Part shown: one piece after another, positions 21,901-32,597 of the stretch
Numbering within the stretch: position 1 is the stretch's first letter
How the letters are laid out: each line of letters starts with the position of its first letter
From: Oscheius tipulae
Lineage: Eukaryota; Nematoda; Chromadorea; Rhabditida; Rhabditidae
Assembly (NCBI GenBank): GCA_037178975.1
Contig: JASJZH010000006.1
Span: forward strand, 4,588,001-4,652,000
Reading direction: 5' to 3'
Length of the DNA: 64,000 bases
Notes under the pieces: model-generated
Seen by the model: only the letters and a program-made list of their open reading frames with translations
The model's database searches: none
What the model was told of the DNA's origin: nothing
Translations under genes and position numbers: made by a program

Positions 21901-24563
21901 TAAACAAAGATCGCCGTTAGCAGCCTAAACTTGCTATGAACTGTATAATAAAAGGGTACTACTTTGATAAAAACAAGGGTGGTGATTGCACTGCTGTGTT
22001 CTTCGACCACACCGCAATGCGTAAAATTGGGTGATGTTGGTAGGAAAATGTGGATAAGTCCATCTCGACCAGCCGAAGCAAAAAGTTCTGGGAGTCCTGC
22101 AAATCATTCAAAAACTATAATGAAATCTTATACCATGCACAGTTCTTTCAGAGAAACATGTAGCCAAAACATCACCATCATGTGCCGTAATAACCTCTTG
22201 AGTACCGAAGGACGAAAGGATGTTGAAGACACTGAAGCAAAAATTTAAACGAGTTAAATGCCTAACATACTGCAAATTTCCGGAGCGAGTTCCAACTACC
22301 AGTTGGTGTCCTTGCGGTGACAGGGACAAGCTACTTACGGCAGGGGTTTCTAAGAAAAATATTTAAAAAAAAAAGTACTATCCCACTACCTATATTCTCT
22401 TCGTGAAGGAAAAGTACTTTCTTGAGCCACGCCGAAAGCAGGTTATTCTGTGGAAAAGGAGCATCTCCCGGATTCGTTGGAGCTCTGTGCCAGATTTTTA
22501 CCGTTCCATCAGTACCTCCAGTAAAGAAAGTGTCCGGCGGAAGTACAGACTGTGCAGGGGTACATGCCTGAGTTATTCGGTTGAAAAGTAAGATATCTGT
22601 GACTTACAAGGATCGAAGTGATTTCTCCGGAATGGGATATGTCAGAATGAAGACGCCTCCAGTCTCGGCCACAGGGGGTATGTACATACATTGAGTTGTC
22701 AGCGTGAACAGATACCACGTCGCCTTCGGCTGTGCATGACACCGCTACCACGGGAGAGTACCTATTATTGATCAATGAACTCAACAACGTTTTGCGTACG
22801 TTTGGTCACTGCCAAGTTTTTGTAGCGCATCAATTGAAGTCACTTGAGCGGGATCCGTCCGGAACGGAATGGGAAGAGGTAGAGTGGACAGAGGAGAGAG
22901 ATCGATTCGAGAATGTAAAGCGACAATGCCGGAAGAGCATCCAAGCTGCAAATGATGTTTTGAAGGTAATTTTAAATGACTTACCAGAACAGCATTTTCC
23001 GCCAAAGCAATGCATGTCGGCTTGACGTCATTCCATTGGTAAGCGTTGACATATTTTTTGTTGACGAACTCAACTAAAGCACCATCTTCAGTTACAGCCA
23101 GCACTCGATTCGACTCCAAGAAAACACACCCGGTAAAAGTGGACCTTCTTTGGTTGGCAAGAATAGCACTACGTGACTAAACTTTTTTATCGAAAGGATA
23201 CTTTTCAACCAAATACCTGAGCAAAGCCAGAAGGAGATATGTTCCAAAACTTCAGATGTTTCTCTCCAGCAGTTATCAGTACGCTATGATCATCAGATAG
23301 AGCAACGAACTTGACATTCACAGCTAGTTTTGATGTTTCCAGCAAAGTTTTCGTCTGGAAGTTCCAGAAACAGATTTGAGCATCTTGTTGGACGCCAACG
23401 GATACAAGGAATGGCGTGTTAGGGATGAACTTCTGAAAAACTTGGATTTTTCCTTTCCCCTGCTCCAATCATGGTTAGGATGAACAGGAACAAATTGGAC
23501 GCGCGCCAGTTGTACATGGCGCTTTGTCATCAGATGTGTAGGGGTTACATGAATGGCAGTCTCTTTCTGACTCACCACAACGGACACGCCATGGGAATGT
23601 TGGGACAGAACTATCGGTTCACTACTAGTCGAAGGTTGAACGTCGTGTATACGAATGTGGGCAGCTCCTTCCTAGGAATACAATATAGCTTACAAAAGTA
23701 TGAATTACTTCTCCAGTCGCTACATATCGTCCACAGGGTGAAAGATTAAGACAGCTTAGGGGCGAATCGGATGCTTCTATCACATGCTCCCTTCCTGTCA
23801 GAAACGATCTGACAACGACACAAGACCTGAAACACGCATGTATCTTTGCGAAAAGATTTACCATGAATCAATTCTTTGCACTTCCCTCTGTGATTTCTCC
23901 CCTTTTGCGGTCAGGTCGACTATTTGCCTGGGTTCGGTGAGAAGCTGACTGTCACCCTTCAAGCACCGCAGCCGCTATTATACACAGCAAACATACCGAG
24001 AAAGGACGGCTCTGCCACGCGCCACACCCTTACAAAGTATCTAGACCCGCAACATAGCTGTCTTTGTCACGGTGTAGCCCTTTTGCTGTTAATGTAATGG
24101 CCCGTGCCTAATCGAGCAGGTCTTCTTTCTGCCTAAGACCAAAACATGGGTCCTAGGCTATTTGAAAGTTTATCGAGAAGATTATAGTATAATCAGTGCG
24201 GTCATAGAGCAGGACCACTCGCGTACTGTTTTTATAGTCACATTATGTACTCAGATTGGTTTAATTAGGCGCCGAATACGTCAAGGACTCACCCTGCTAG
24301 GTAGGCAAGATTTTGGCTCTGTTGACAGACGTCAACGGCATTGGGGCCTACAGCCGAGCGACCGAGTGCGAAGTGCAGCTTGACCTGAAACATTATGATC
24401 AGAAACATTCGCCTCCTCCTAAGGCCACTAAAGGTAAGCCGCCTGTTAGAACCTGTTCGAGCAAAAGAAAACACGTCGATTTTATGACAACGACTGGTCT
24501 GGGTGTGGTTGCCGGAGGCTTTACGGAAAATTTAGCATTTCTTCGAGATGCTGTAATCGTCAT
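15977..24563 (-). CDS. MABP1/WDR62: WDR62/MAPKBP1-family WD40 scaffold protein
   Basis: More than 20 exons read in consistent phase. The proposed start is MTITASRRNAKFSV at 24563, followed by VKLHFALGRSAV ... NLAYLAG, which matches the first WD strand of the family. Two WD40 blocks follow. The first includes SPCGRYVATGE, AAHIRIHDV, FLVSVGVQQDAQICFWNF and ITAGEKHLKFWNI; the second includes DTFFTGGTDGTVKIWHR, GHQLVVGTRSGNLH, EVITAHDGDVLA and LFASAGRDGLIHIF, ending near 21330 with LIATEYSCVFGFKLS. A long Ser/Arg-rich disordered region runs over 19.2-16.3 kb, joined through an intron of about 1.7 kb (about 20970 to 19246) whose phase matches. The C-terminus ends in a helical segment (LVKHVQDCCDQHRVHTDRLL). 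In other animals these proteins act at spindle poles and as JNK scaffolds. The exact first exon is uncertain. Confidence 0.85.
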
Positions 24564-27500
24564 CAAAACAAATTGATTGATATATGGCGGAAAAGGGGAA
24601 TAGATTGAACGTGCTGGTCCGAGAGGGAAGATGGCGTTCGTAGGAACGGGAAAAAATGATTTAAGCAGCTTTCCGTATGGACGCCTTCCGGCCCGGTATA
24701 TATGTGACCACCGGACTGCGGATTACGGCAACCAGATAGCCAGAGGACAGGTGGTCGCAATACATAAGGAAACACGGGGAGATGATTGACAGATGATGCC
24801 GCTAAGATGTATGTCACGATAGTGCGCGAAATTTATAGAGTAGGAGTCGAATGGCATGCAAGGTGCTGGCTCTGTGAGTAAGACCTATTTGCTAGAGGAA
24901 AGGAAACTCAATGCCCTTGGCGTTTCCGAGGCAAAAAAAGAGAGTTCAGCGACCTTCTCGCGCGCCAGACAAGTAATTGAAATGTGATATACGAGCGCAT
25001 GGTATCCTGTTTTGTGAATGTGGTTTACGACTGAAACAGAACATAGTTTATCCGGGATCGGCGATAAAGACAGTAACAAAAATTGCAGTAGTCAGTTTTT
25101 TTTAAAAGCAAGAACTGCTTCTAATCAGTATGTTCCAGCATTATCAGCAGCTTGAAAGACCGGACGATCGATAAGCAAAGGAAGTTGTTGTCTACTTTTA
25201 TATAATGCTAAGACTGCAAAAATCAAAAAGTTTAATTCGCTAAAGTGCCACTTACAACTATAGAGCCACCTCGCGCGCTGCTAGCTTCAAAGACCTGGGT
25301 GTTGTGCACGCCGAGCCGTGCGTATCAGATGACCATCGGTGTACACAACCCTTTCTCTTCTCCCAGTTCAAGATACCATATCAGTGGCTGCCATAATCGA
25401 TGACAAGCCATAAACGGGGCCGGCTTTGTGCAGAGCAAGCCGGCCTTCAAGCGACCGGCTTGCATACAAAACGCTAAAATCTGAGCGAGATGAGAGTGAC
25501 ATGCGATTGCCTATTCGAGAGCGAGAGAATCGAAACTGTGAAACTTAGGAGAGTACAGATTAAGGTTTGAAAGCTGACCATGTAATAGACTCGTTCGGAC
25601 GAGAAGATAGATTACTTGGGACAGTTTCTGAACGAGATAACAAGGACAGCTTTTTGTTCTTCCATGGGAAGGCCGATGTGCGAACAGCCGCAGTTTGCAT
25701 TTTAGCAGCCCTTGAGTGTTTGTTTTCTTTAGCCACCTGCGGAGGTCCGGAATCGTTTCCAATTTTGGAATGATCTGATAAATTAGAGGGGAAATATGGA
25801 AAAAGGAACTGTTTTGAAAGCGAGAGTTATGAGGTTTTTTGTCCGCTTTCGCAGCCATTCGTCTATATGAAACTTTATATTGTGGCGCAAATCACAAAAA
25901 TGGAAGAAAGGCGATGGTCGTTCAATGCGAACTTCAGCTTTTTATATGTGAGATACTGGATTCAAAAATCAATTAAAGTTTTTAAAGAGGAAAACGCGAG
26001 AAAAAGGAAGCTGGCAGGAGACAATCGACAAGATATATCTTCGAGTTTTGGAAACAGCTGAGAAGGGACAAAAACGACTGGGAGAACGCCGTAGCAACGC
26101 AGGTAGCAACATCGGGCTGTTATTTGAGGGTGTAACCACAAGAATCATAGAAAAAGAGGTCAGCGCGCAACGTTTTCGCTATGAATCTACTCTCTTTCTG
26201 CAGCACAACTTGAGGCGAGTGAGAATAGGTGCGTGAGAAAACAGTTTCCGTCAAAATCGGCTTACTGATACCTGATTGTTCATGGCGATTTGAAGTTGGC
26301 CATCAACAGGAGGAGGTGCGCACGGTCGGCGCACACTGACTGGAATCGCGAGACGGACGGCAGCAGGGGACTAGACAGTGCGAGTGGCGAGGAGGCGCAG
26401 AGGAGCGATCTGGGAAGGGAGCAGCTAAGTTTGAGAGACAACGGACTTTCCCAGAACGTTTAATTATACAAAAGCGATCAGCTTCAGTCGAAGTAAAGTG
26501 GCTGGACAAACGCACTTTTCTTAGGAACGGACGGCAAACTAGAAGATATGCTCTCCTACATATTGGCTCGTTTTAAAAGGTGAACAAGGTCATAATAATG
26601 GCAGAATACAATATATAAATCATTTCGAACATGATCCGCTCCCACTGTTATTGTGAATTGCCAGTTTTATCTACACGATGTGTCGACGAGATAGCTGCGC
26701 GAATTTATTTCCAACTGTTGGCCTTGGTGGTGGTGAACCCACTTGTGAGTAATTGGTGTTTTTAACAAGTTAGGGCGAGAAAATGATTTCGGAGAATGCA
26801 GTACATTGGATGGATGGCTATAGGCGGAGGATGTCGAGCTATCTCTGGTAGTAAGACGACCATCATAAGCGGATCATATTGATCATGCTAATTCTATCCT
26901 CATTAAGCCAATGTCGAGTCAGCGGAAATCCGACCGAAGGCTCCCTCTTGTACTCCGTACTAAATAGCCCAGATGGTAGCAATAAAATCCGCATTAAAAC
27001 GCTTGTTTTTGTCTTCACAGTTTTGGTACAATTTCGGCACCTATTTTGTTACTCGTTCATTTCTACTCCGGGTACTCAACGTTCAAGCAATCTCGGATGG
27101 TCTATGAAAGGTTTTTTCAGAGGTAAATAAATAGCTTGAGAACTATTGACTAAGCAAGTTCTAAATGAATAAAGGCTGAAGCCTTAAGAAAGTGTGATGA
27201 GCTCCACTAGGAAGAAGAATTGTTACTGTAAACATCGTCAAAGGGTGAACCAAATAGAGTTATACACAAAACGTGGTGTTTTGTTATTGTTACAGCAGAT
27301 ACGTGGTAGAAGTTAACCAAGTTTGTGAAAAAAACCGAAACACTAGTACGAACAATAACTTCTTCCTTGATATTTGGTTGCAGCATAACTTTTTAACATA
27401 TAAATTAGCAGATAAAATCAGTACCGGTAGATCTTTGTTCAAACTTCTATGATATTTATTAGCGGAAAAATATTACAAACTACATTCTTGTCAGCGGTAA

Positions 27501-27662
27501 CAACCTTTTGTTAAAATATTTTGCGGGTGCGATTAGATTGTTCTTGTTAAAAGACTAGCAAGATTTTGCTGTATATCAGATTACTCACTCCTTTCATCGC
27601 AGCAGATATAATTTGCAAAAACATCTGTTCTCTTTTTTAGTAATCAGGTCTTTCTAGTGCTC
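24564..27662. other. Intergenic region without recognisable gene
   Basis: About 3.1 kb. Several open frames (for example around 25511-25858 minus and 25867-26236 plus) lack motifs and splice partners. It contains a GC-rich hairpin near 25420-25448 and probably the promoters of the flanking divergent genes. Confidence 0.45.
25420..25448. repeat. GC-rich inverted repeat
   Basis: GGCCGGCTT and AAGCCGGCC are exact reverse complements around a loop of about 10 nt, followed by a partial third copy (GACCGGCTTGC). Function unknown; coordinates approximate. Confidence 0.5.
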
Positions 27663-29228
27663 ATGGAGTCGCTCAATCCAACGTCCACAATTTCGACACT
27701 AGCAGTTCCAACACTTCATTTGAGCAACGAGTTTATATTCTATTTTGAAGGGTCATTTTTCGTGTTCTTCTGTATTACAGTACCACTTTATATCTTCTTA
27801 ATATGCGTTTTGATTCGAGCACAACTGAAGAGAACTCCTGATCTTTCTACACCTTTCTTTCAAATATGTATTGCTTCAAGTATTATTGACCTTAGTAAGT
27901 GGATTTTTCAAACAATTTCGTAGGCCTTTTTTGAGCATAAAGATCTTGATTGAATATCTTTGGACCACATACTCGTTATTATCGAGAGTGTCGATGATAA
28001 CGGGCTAAGAAAAAAACGTGAACACTTGTTGCAAACCTAGCCTGCTGTTAAAATTCCTCAATAGTTTGCTTGGCAAAACGTTTGTTAGCAATTTAATGCG
28101 TTGGTATACGCTATACTTTGTGCTTTCAACTCTCAAGAACTATGATTGTTTGAAGAACTGTAGTGCGCTGAATGTGTTGACACAAAGAAATAATGAGAAC
28201 AGATGGCAGATTAATTGATTTTGCAGTGACGCTTCTGAATAACTATTTTGGAGCAGTTTTCCCAAAATGGGGACTTTGGCCTTCATTGTACTACGGAATG
28301 GGGCAGCCATTCTTGAAGGTTTACTTTTATATTGCTTGGGCAACCGGTATCTGCCAAGCCATTTCTGTTTCCATCATGGCTACAAACAGACTTTACGCCA
28401 TGGTGCATCCGGAAAACTACGCGAAGGTATATCTTAGCACTATTCTTAATTTAACTCAACGTCCTAGTTTTGGCAAGCATGGAGACTCAAACTAGCGATT
28501 ACAACTCAATTTGCTGTTGGAATGACTTTATCCTTGGCGAACTTTTTCACTGACACTGAACTCGCAGTTGGAGACACTGGTACAGCCCTCATACCTAGGA
28601 TCACTAAGTAATATCCTTGTTTATGTGTGTGTTATCTGTTTTTTTCAGCAAGTTAGTGTCCAAAATATATTTCACTATCGGCGGCTTTTTCCTCGGATTC
28701 AATTCGCTCTACCTGATTATCGCATACGCTTACTTGTTCAAAGTGGTGCGAGGTCGCTTGCAGCATCAAGTATCGGTAGAAGGTAATCTAACTTTTATAA
28801 AAGAGCTTTTAGGTGAGTAGTTTAGCAAGGGCTGACAAGACACGAGCCGAAGCAAAGAAACGGGAATATCGTTTGTTCCTCATGTCAACCTGCGTCGGTA
28901 ATCGAAAAGAATTCCGTAAAATATGTTTATAGTTGTGGTGCAGTTATCCATTCTCGGCTTTTTTACCACCTTCATTTTTCCTTTTGCAAAGCTGACTACT
29001 GAACAGTTTTATATGTTCTACAGTGCTTTGAGGCAAGTACACATTTCTTTGCAGAACACAATAAATTGTAGTGATTTCTACTCTGGCGTGAATGCATATC
29101 TTCTACTCGCATTCAGTGACGCTTTACGCACACATATCAAATGTTTAATACTCGGCAAGAAGCCGGATACAATCGTGCACAGTGTTATTTCCGCAAGAAC
29201 GAGGTCACACAACACAGCTCCGGAATGA
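27663..29228 (+). CDS. Nematode serpentine chemoreceptor (Srv-like)
   Basis: Six exons give a seven-TM protein. TM1 is FVFFCITVPLYIFLICVLI; the next exon has YIAWATGICQAISVSIMATN followed by RLYAMVHPENYAK, an NR-Y-V-HP motif typical of srv/srg-superfamily receptors in place of DRY. Later exons give LKLAITTQFAVGMTLSLANF, IYFTIGGFFLGFNSLYLIIA, VVVQLSILGFFTTFIF and SGVNAYLLLAFSDALR, then a short polar tail ending NTAPE. The intron before the last exon seems to be GC-AG (TTGAG|GCAAGT). The ATG at 27663 lies 5 nt after a TTTCTAG acceptor, possibly a trans-splice site. The ligand is unknown. The assignment to Srv rather than a sister family is tentative. Confidence 0.78.
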
Positions 29229-29249
29229 CATCGAGTGATAAAGACCTGA

Positions 29250-30898
29250 TTAATAATATCCTGCCCAAAGATCGGGATAACGTGGATCTCTGTAGACTTG
29301 TGTTTCGGAGAAGTACTCTGCAGGAATGACGCGGGTATGATCCCATGGAGCAAAGGCCGAAAGTGCGTGAAAGTCGGGCTTCTAAAACGATAAAATTGGA
29401 TCACTATCAGAATTGCTGCTACCGTAGCATTGTAATTTGGACTATAAGACTCGTATGTCTTTGTAGTTTGATTTGCTTCTATGTGAATGTTGTAGGCGTT
29501 GAAAAGGGTTACGTCTGAAAATGTATTGTAGGCTCTTGATTTAGTTTGGTTTCATCTTTCCCTTCAAATCGGTACTCACTTGGAGGTAGATAAGCTAGAG
29601 GAACGTCGACCTCTCCGTGCCAAGAATCATTGATCAAAGTGTTCCAGACTGCGAGCTGTAGAAAATCACCTGAATCATCTTCTATAAGACTATGTCATTA
29701 GACTACCTCCGTTGAAGGCACTTCTTTGCTTGTTGAGAAGAAGGGCCAAGTAATGGTTCATTGGTCCCACTTCGATTTCCACGTATTGGTTTTTGCTGTT
29801 GAGAAAGAAGAACTCGACGACTTCATAGTTGAACAACTGAAAGTACATCGTATGACATCAACTGTTTTCTAACCCCTGGAACGACTCCTGCCGTGTGGTT
29901 TGGAGGAGCTGGGTTGAGATACAGAGGAGCCTGAAAGTTTTTTCAGTTTTAGTTTAGTGCCCTTCTTTCGGTGATTTAGCACCCCTAAGAAAAGTATTTC
30001 TATTCCCGTCTCGTTTGACAATGTGATAACGAGAACTGTGGTCACACGGTCGGAAACAGAAGGGTGTGAACACAGTTCAGTGTCTGGAATCAAACATCCC
30101 TTGAACACATTGCACGGTTTCGATTAGCATATATTAAATAATTGATTCAGGTATTTCTCACAAAACTGAAAACAGTTTCCCCCAAAAGAGTAAAGAAAGC
30201 TTTTTATGACTTTGACCAAAACATCCGAAACGTTCCGATGAACCTGTTTACCAAATGACGTGAAGGACAACCGAAATTTATGACCCTTCTTCAATTTATG
30301 TGTTTCGGAAGGCAACAAATATCTGTTGACCTCTGTTCGTTCAAACCTTAAACTTAATGTTGATTGCTTTATCTCGGTCGTTCCAATTCATCGTGAACGC
30401 TATTGGAGGATGAGTAATTGGTCCACCGTTGAAAGTATAGTTGATTTGGCTCGAAAAGCCGAGCATTTGAGGCTCCGGATAAACACTCTGAATAATGAAA
30501 ATAGCGCAAAGTGAAAAAGCTTACATGATATTTTTGGACAAATATGATTAAAAAGATTGTCAGAATTACCGCTGCAACAGACAGAACAGTTATTGCAAGA
30601 AAAGTCAGCCATCTTACTGTGTTCCTGAAGCATTGGTCTTTGGCTGTGAGGTCGGAGGAAACTAGATCTTACCGAGAGATTTTCAGATTGTATCACAGAC
30701 CTGATTCAAACAAGAAAAATGCGAACTCACCCCATATGAAAATGAAGTGGAGATGGAACTAGCTTTTTTGCTAGATATCAGAAAATTATATTGTTTCTGC
30801 GCGATATTGCTTCGGCATTCACTCGGCTCCGATGCGGTAGGCGTTATAGTTTTTGCTCGGAAATTATACCTTTCTTGCTCGTGATTAGTATCATTCAT
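29250..30898 (-). CDS. UPF0462 (C4orf33-like) domain protein with N-terminal membrane anchor
   Basis: A polar N-terminus (MNDTNHEQERYNFRAK) leads to a TM segment (WLTFLAITVLSVAAVILTIF, then LIIF). The UPF0462 core follows: INYTFNGGPITHPP, IKFK then APLYLNPAPPNH, NYEVVEFFFLNSKNQYVEIE, GDFLQLAVWNTLINDSWHGE and KPDFHALSAF, ending RYPDLWAGYY. The order of blocks (NGGPI, APFxxxPPAP, YEVVExFFL, KPDFH) is that of human C4orf33 and relatives. The fold is related to carbohydrate-binding-like beta sandwiches, but no activity is established. The human protein has no TM anchor that I know of, so the type II layout here is notable. The junction between the first exon and the TM exon is uncertain. Its stop lies 22 bp from the stop of the convergent chemoreceptor. 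Confidence 0.82.
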
Positions 30899-31455
30899 TC
30901 GCGCCAGCAAGAAATGTGCTCTTGAACACGTGTACAGGGTTTGTATATGACTATTTCTATACAGCGATTTAAAAAGACCCTTCAACAGAACACCTTTTGA
31001 CATTTCTTCATCCCGAGAAGACTTCGTCAGTAAACAAAACTGTCTCTTTTGATTACTCGGACCAACTATTCCGGTTTATGATTGATTTAGCGAGAATTGT
31101 CTCAATTTGTCATGGTTATCACAACAAATACTGTTCTTTTGATTCGAATTAGTAGGAACACTGTCTGTCTCGACCAGTACTGATAACAGACAGACTGATT
31201 TTTTCATCTTTATTGCAAATTCGTAAATCACTACTACACTAAACGACAACTGAACATTTAAAACTCGTGACATACAGGAAGTCACACAATAAACTGGCCC
31301 ATTAGATTTCTTTATTATTAAAAGAGATCATAATACCTACTCGGACTTTCGAATAATATGCAGAGAAGGTGCATAAACCCGCTAATTAAGCAAAAATTCC
31401 GTCTTCGATTATGATTTGCGAAAGAGGTGAAACGATTAGTGTGAAGAACAGGTTA
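30899..31455. other. Intergenic region
   Basis: AT-rich, with no supported exon. It separates two minus-strand genes and probably holds the UPF0462 gene promoter and the F-box gene 3' UTR. Confidence 0.45.
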
Positions 31456-32597
31456 TTAACAAAACTGGGTGCAGTACTTCTCGCCGAGGCCTTCGGCTCC
31501 AATCCAATCAATGAAAGCACGGAGCTTAAGGGACGTTGGAGGACATCTCTTGCCAGCAGTTATTGTCAGGCGGACCAGTTGAATTTGATCAGGCTTGAAG
31601 ATACAGGTAGGCTTCAAGCGGTAGACATTCAGGCGTCTCAGGCGGCGGAGCTGAGGAAGTGAGGCGCGGAATGCAATCTGAGATTGACTGATTAGTTCGA
31701 TCTCGCAGAATGGTTTACCTCAACTGCATTAGGGAAAAAAGGTCCGGATGGAATACGCTGAGTTTTGGGGTTCCATTTGGGCAGCTCAAATTGGTAGACT
31801 GCATATTTCTTAGGCAGTGCAGTGCGACAGACTGGCATTTCTCCAAGTGTGACCGGAGAAGCGTCTGTACTTCCACAAGCTGTTTGAAACTGGAACCAAT
31901 GCTGGATATCGCTAGTGCATTGTGCTGCTACAAGAAGCTCAGCCACCGAAGCATCGAGCTGGAATACGTATTGTTTGCTGTTTTATAGAATAGCTTACCG
32001 AAATAGTACGTGCATACTTTCCAAAGTATTTTACAGCTTGAACCAGCTTTTCGGCTTCTTGTGGGGTCCAGTGGGAGTGAGCCGCTAGAAGAACAGATCG
32101 CTTCTCGGTATGGACAAGGATGTTTTGTCTGTGGTGCTTGAAGAAGTCGCCTGAAGTTTTGAACTCTGTTTAGTACCTTGACTTCTCGTGACCTCAGGCC
32201 ACATGATTATTATCAGCTACGTACTAGCAGGCTACGTTTGATAACAAGTTTAACTAACCGTCAGAATTCTGCCCTTCCGGAATAATGTCAGTAATGTCAA
32301 TACGAAGAACGTCAAGATAGAGATGATTCTTGCACTTTTCCTCAGCCACGCGGTTGAACTGATGACTGACGGTGCGCCATTTGGCTACATCGTAGGGAGA
32401 AGAGTAGTCCAAAATCTTTGACCTGAAAGTTGATCATGAGTGAGACAGTAGCTTTTTACTTACAATACATTGTCAGGAACTTCTCGTCCCTTGTTACTTT
32501 TTCTGCGGTTGTTGCGAGCTCTGGTGCGAGTCTTGTTGTTGCTGTCCTTCTTCAGGCCAAGCTTCTCAAAAAGGTGTCGAACTTTATCAGTGAACAT
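31456..32597 (-). CDS. F-box-like protein, orphan C-terminal domain
   Basis: Five exons give about 310 residues. The start ATG at 32597 sits 1 nt after a CTTTCAG acceptor (likely spliced leader). A basic N-terminus (KTRTRARNNRRKSNKGR) is followed by REVPDNVLSKILDYSSPYDV then AKWRTVSHQFNRVAEE, which has the spacing of an F-box (xPxxxLxxIxxYxxPxDxxxxRxVSxxFNxxxEE). The rest includes HWTPQEAEKLVQAVKYFGK, a length of mixed alpha/beta sequence and a C-terminus rich in Leu/Arg (LPQLRRLRRLNVYRLKP). F-box proteins recruit substrates to SCF ubiquitin ligases. Nematodes carry many such genes with lineage-specific C-termini. I do not recognise the C-terminal domain. Confidence 0.7.

Noticed and set aside
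29030..29070. A 22-nt intron in the chemoreceptor
   Set aside because: A later acceptor (AATTGTAG) gives a 39-nt GC-AG intron that keeps the frame into SDFYSGVNAY.
29869..30108. Minus-strand 79-codon frame starting MFKGCLIPD
   Set aside because: It lies within the intron joining IKFK to APLYLNP of the UPF0462 gene, where the domain continuity demands its removal.
31430..31670. Plus-strand frame with Glu/Ala-rich sequence
   Set aside because: It is the complement of the last exon of the F-box gene, which has splice-supported neighbours.
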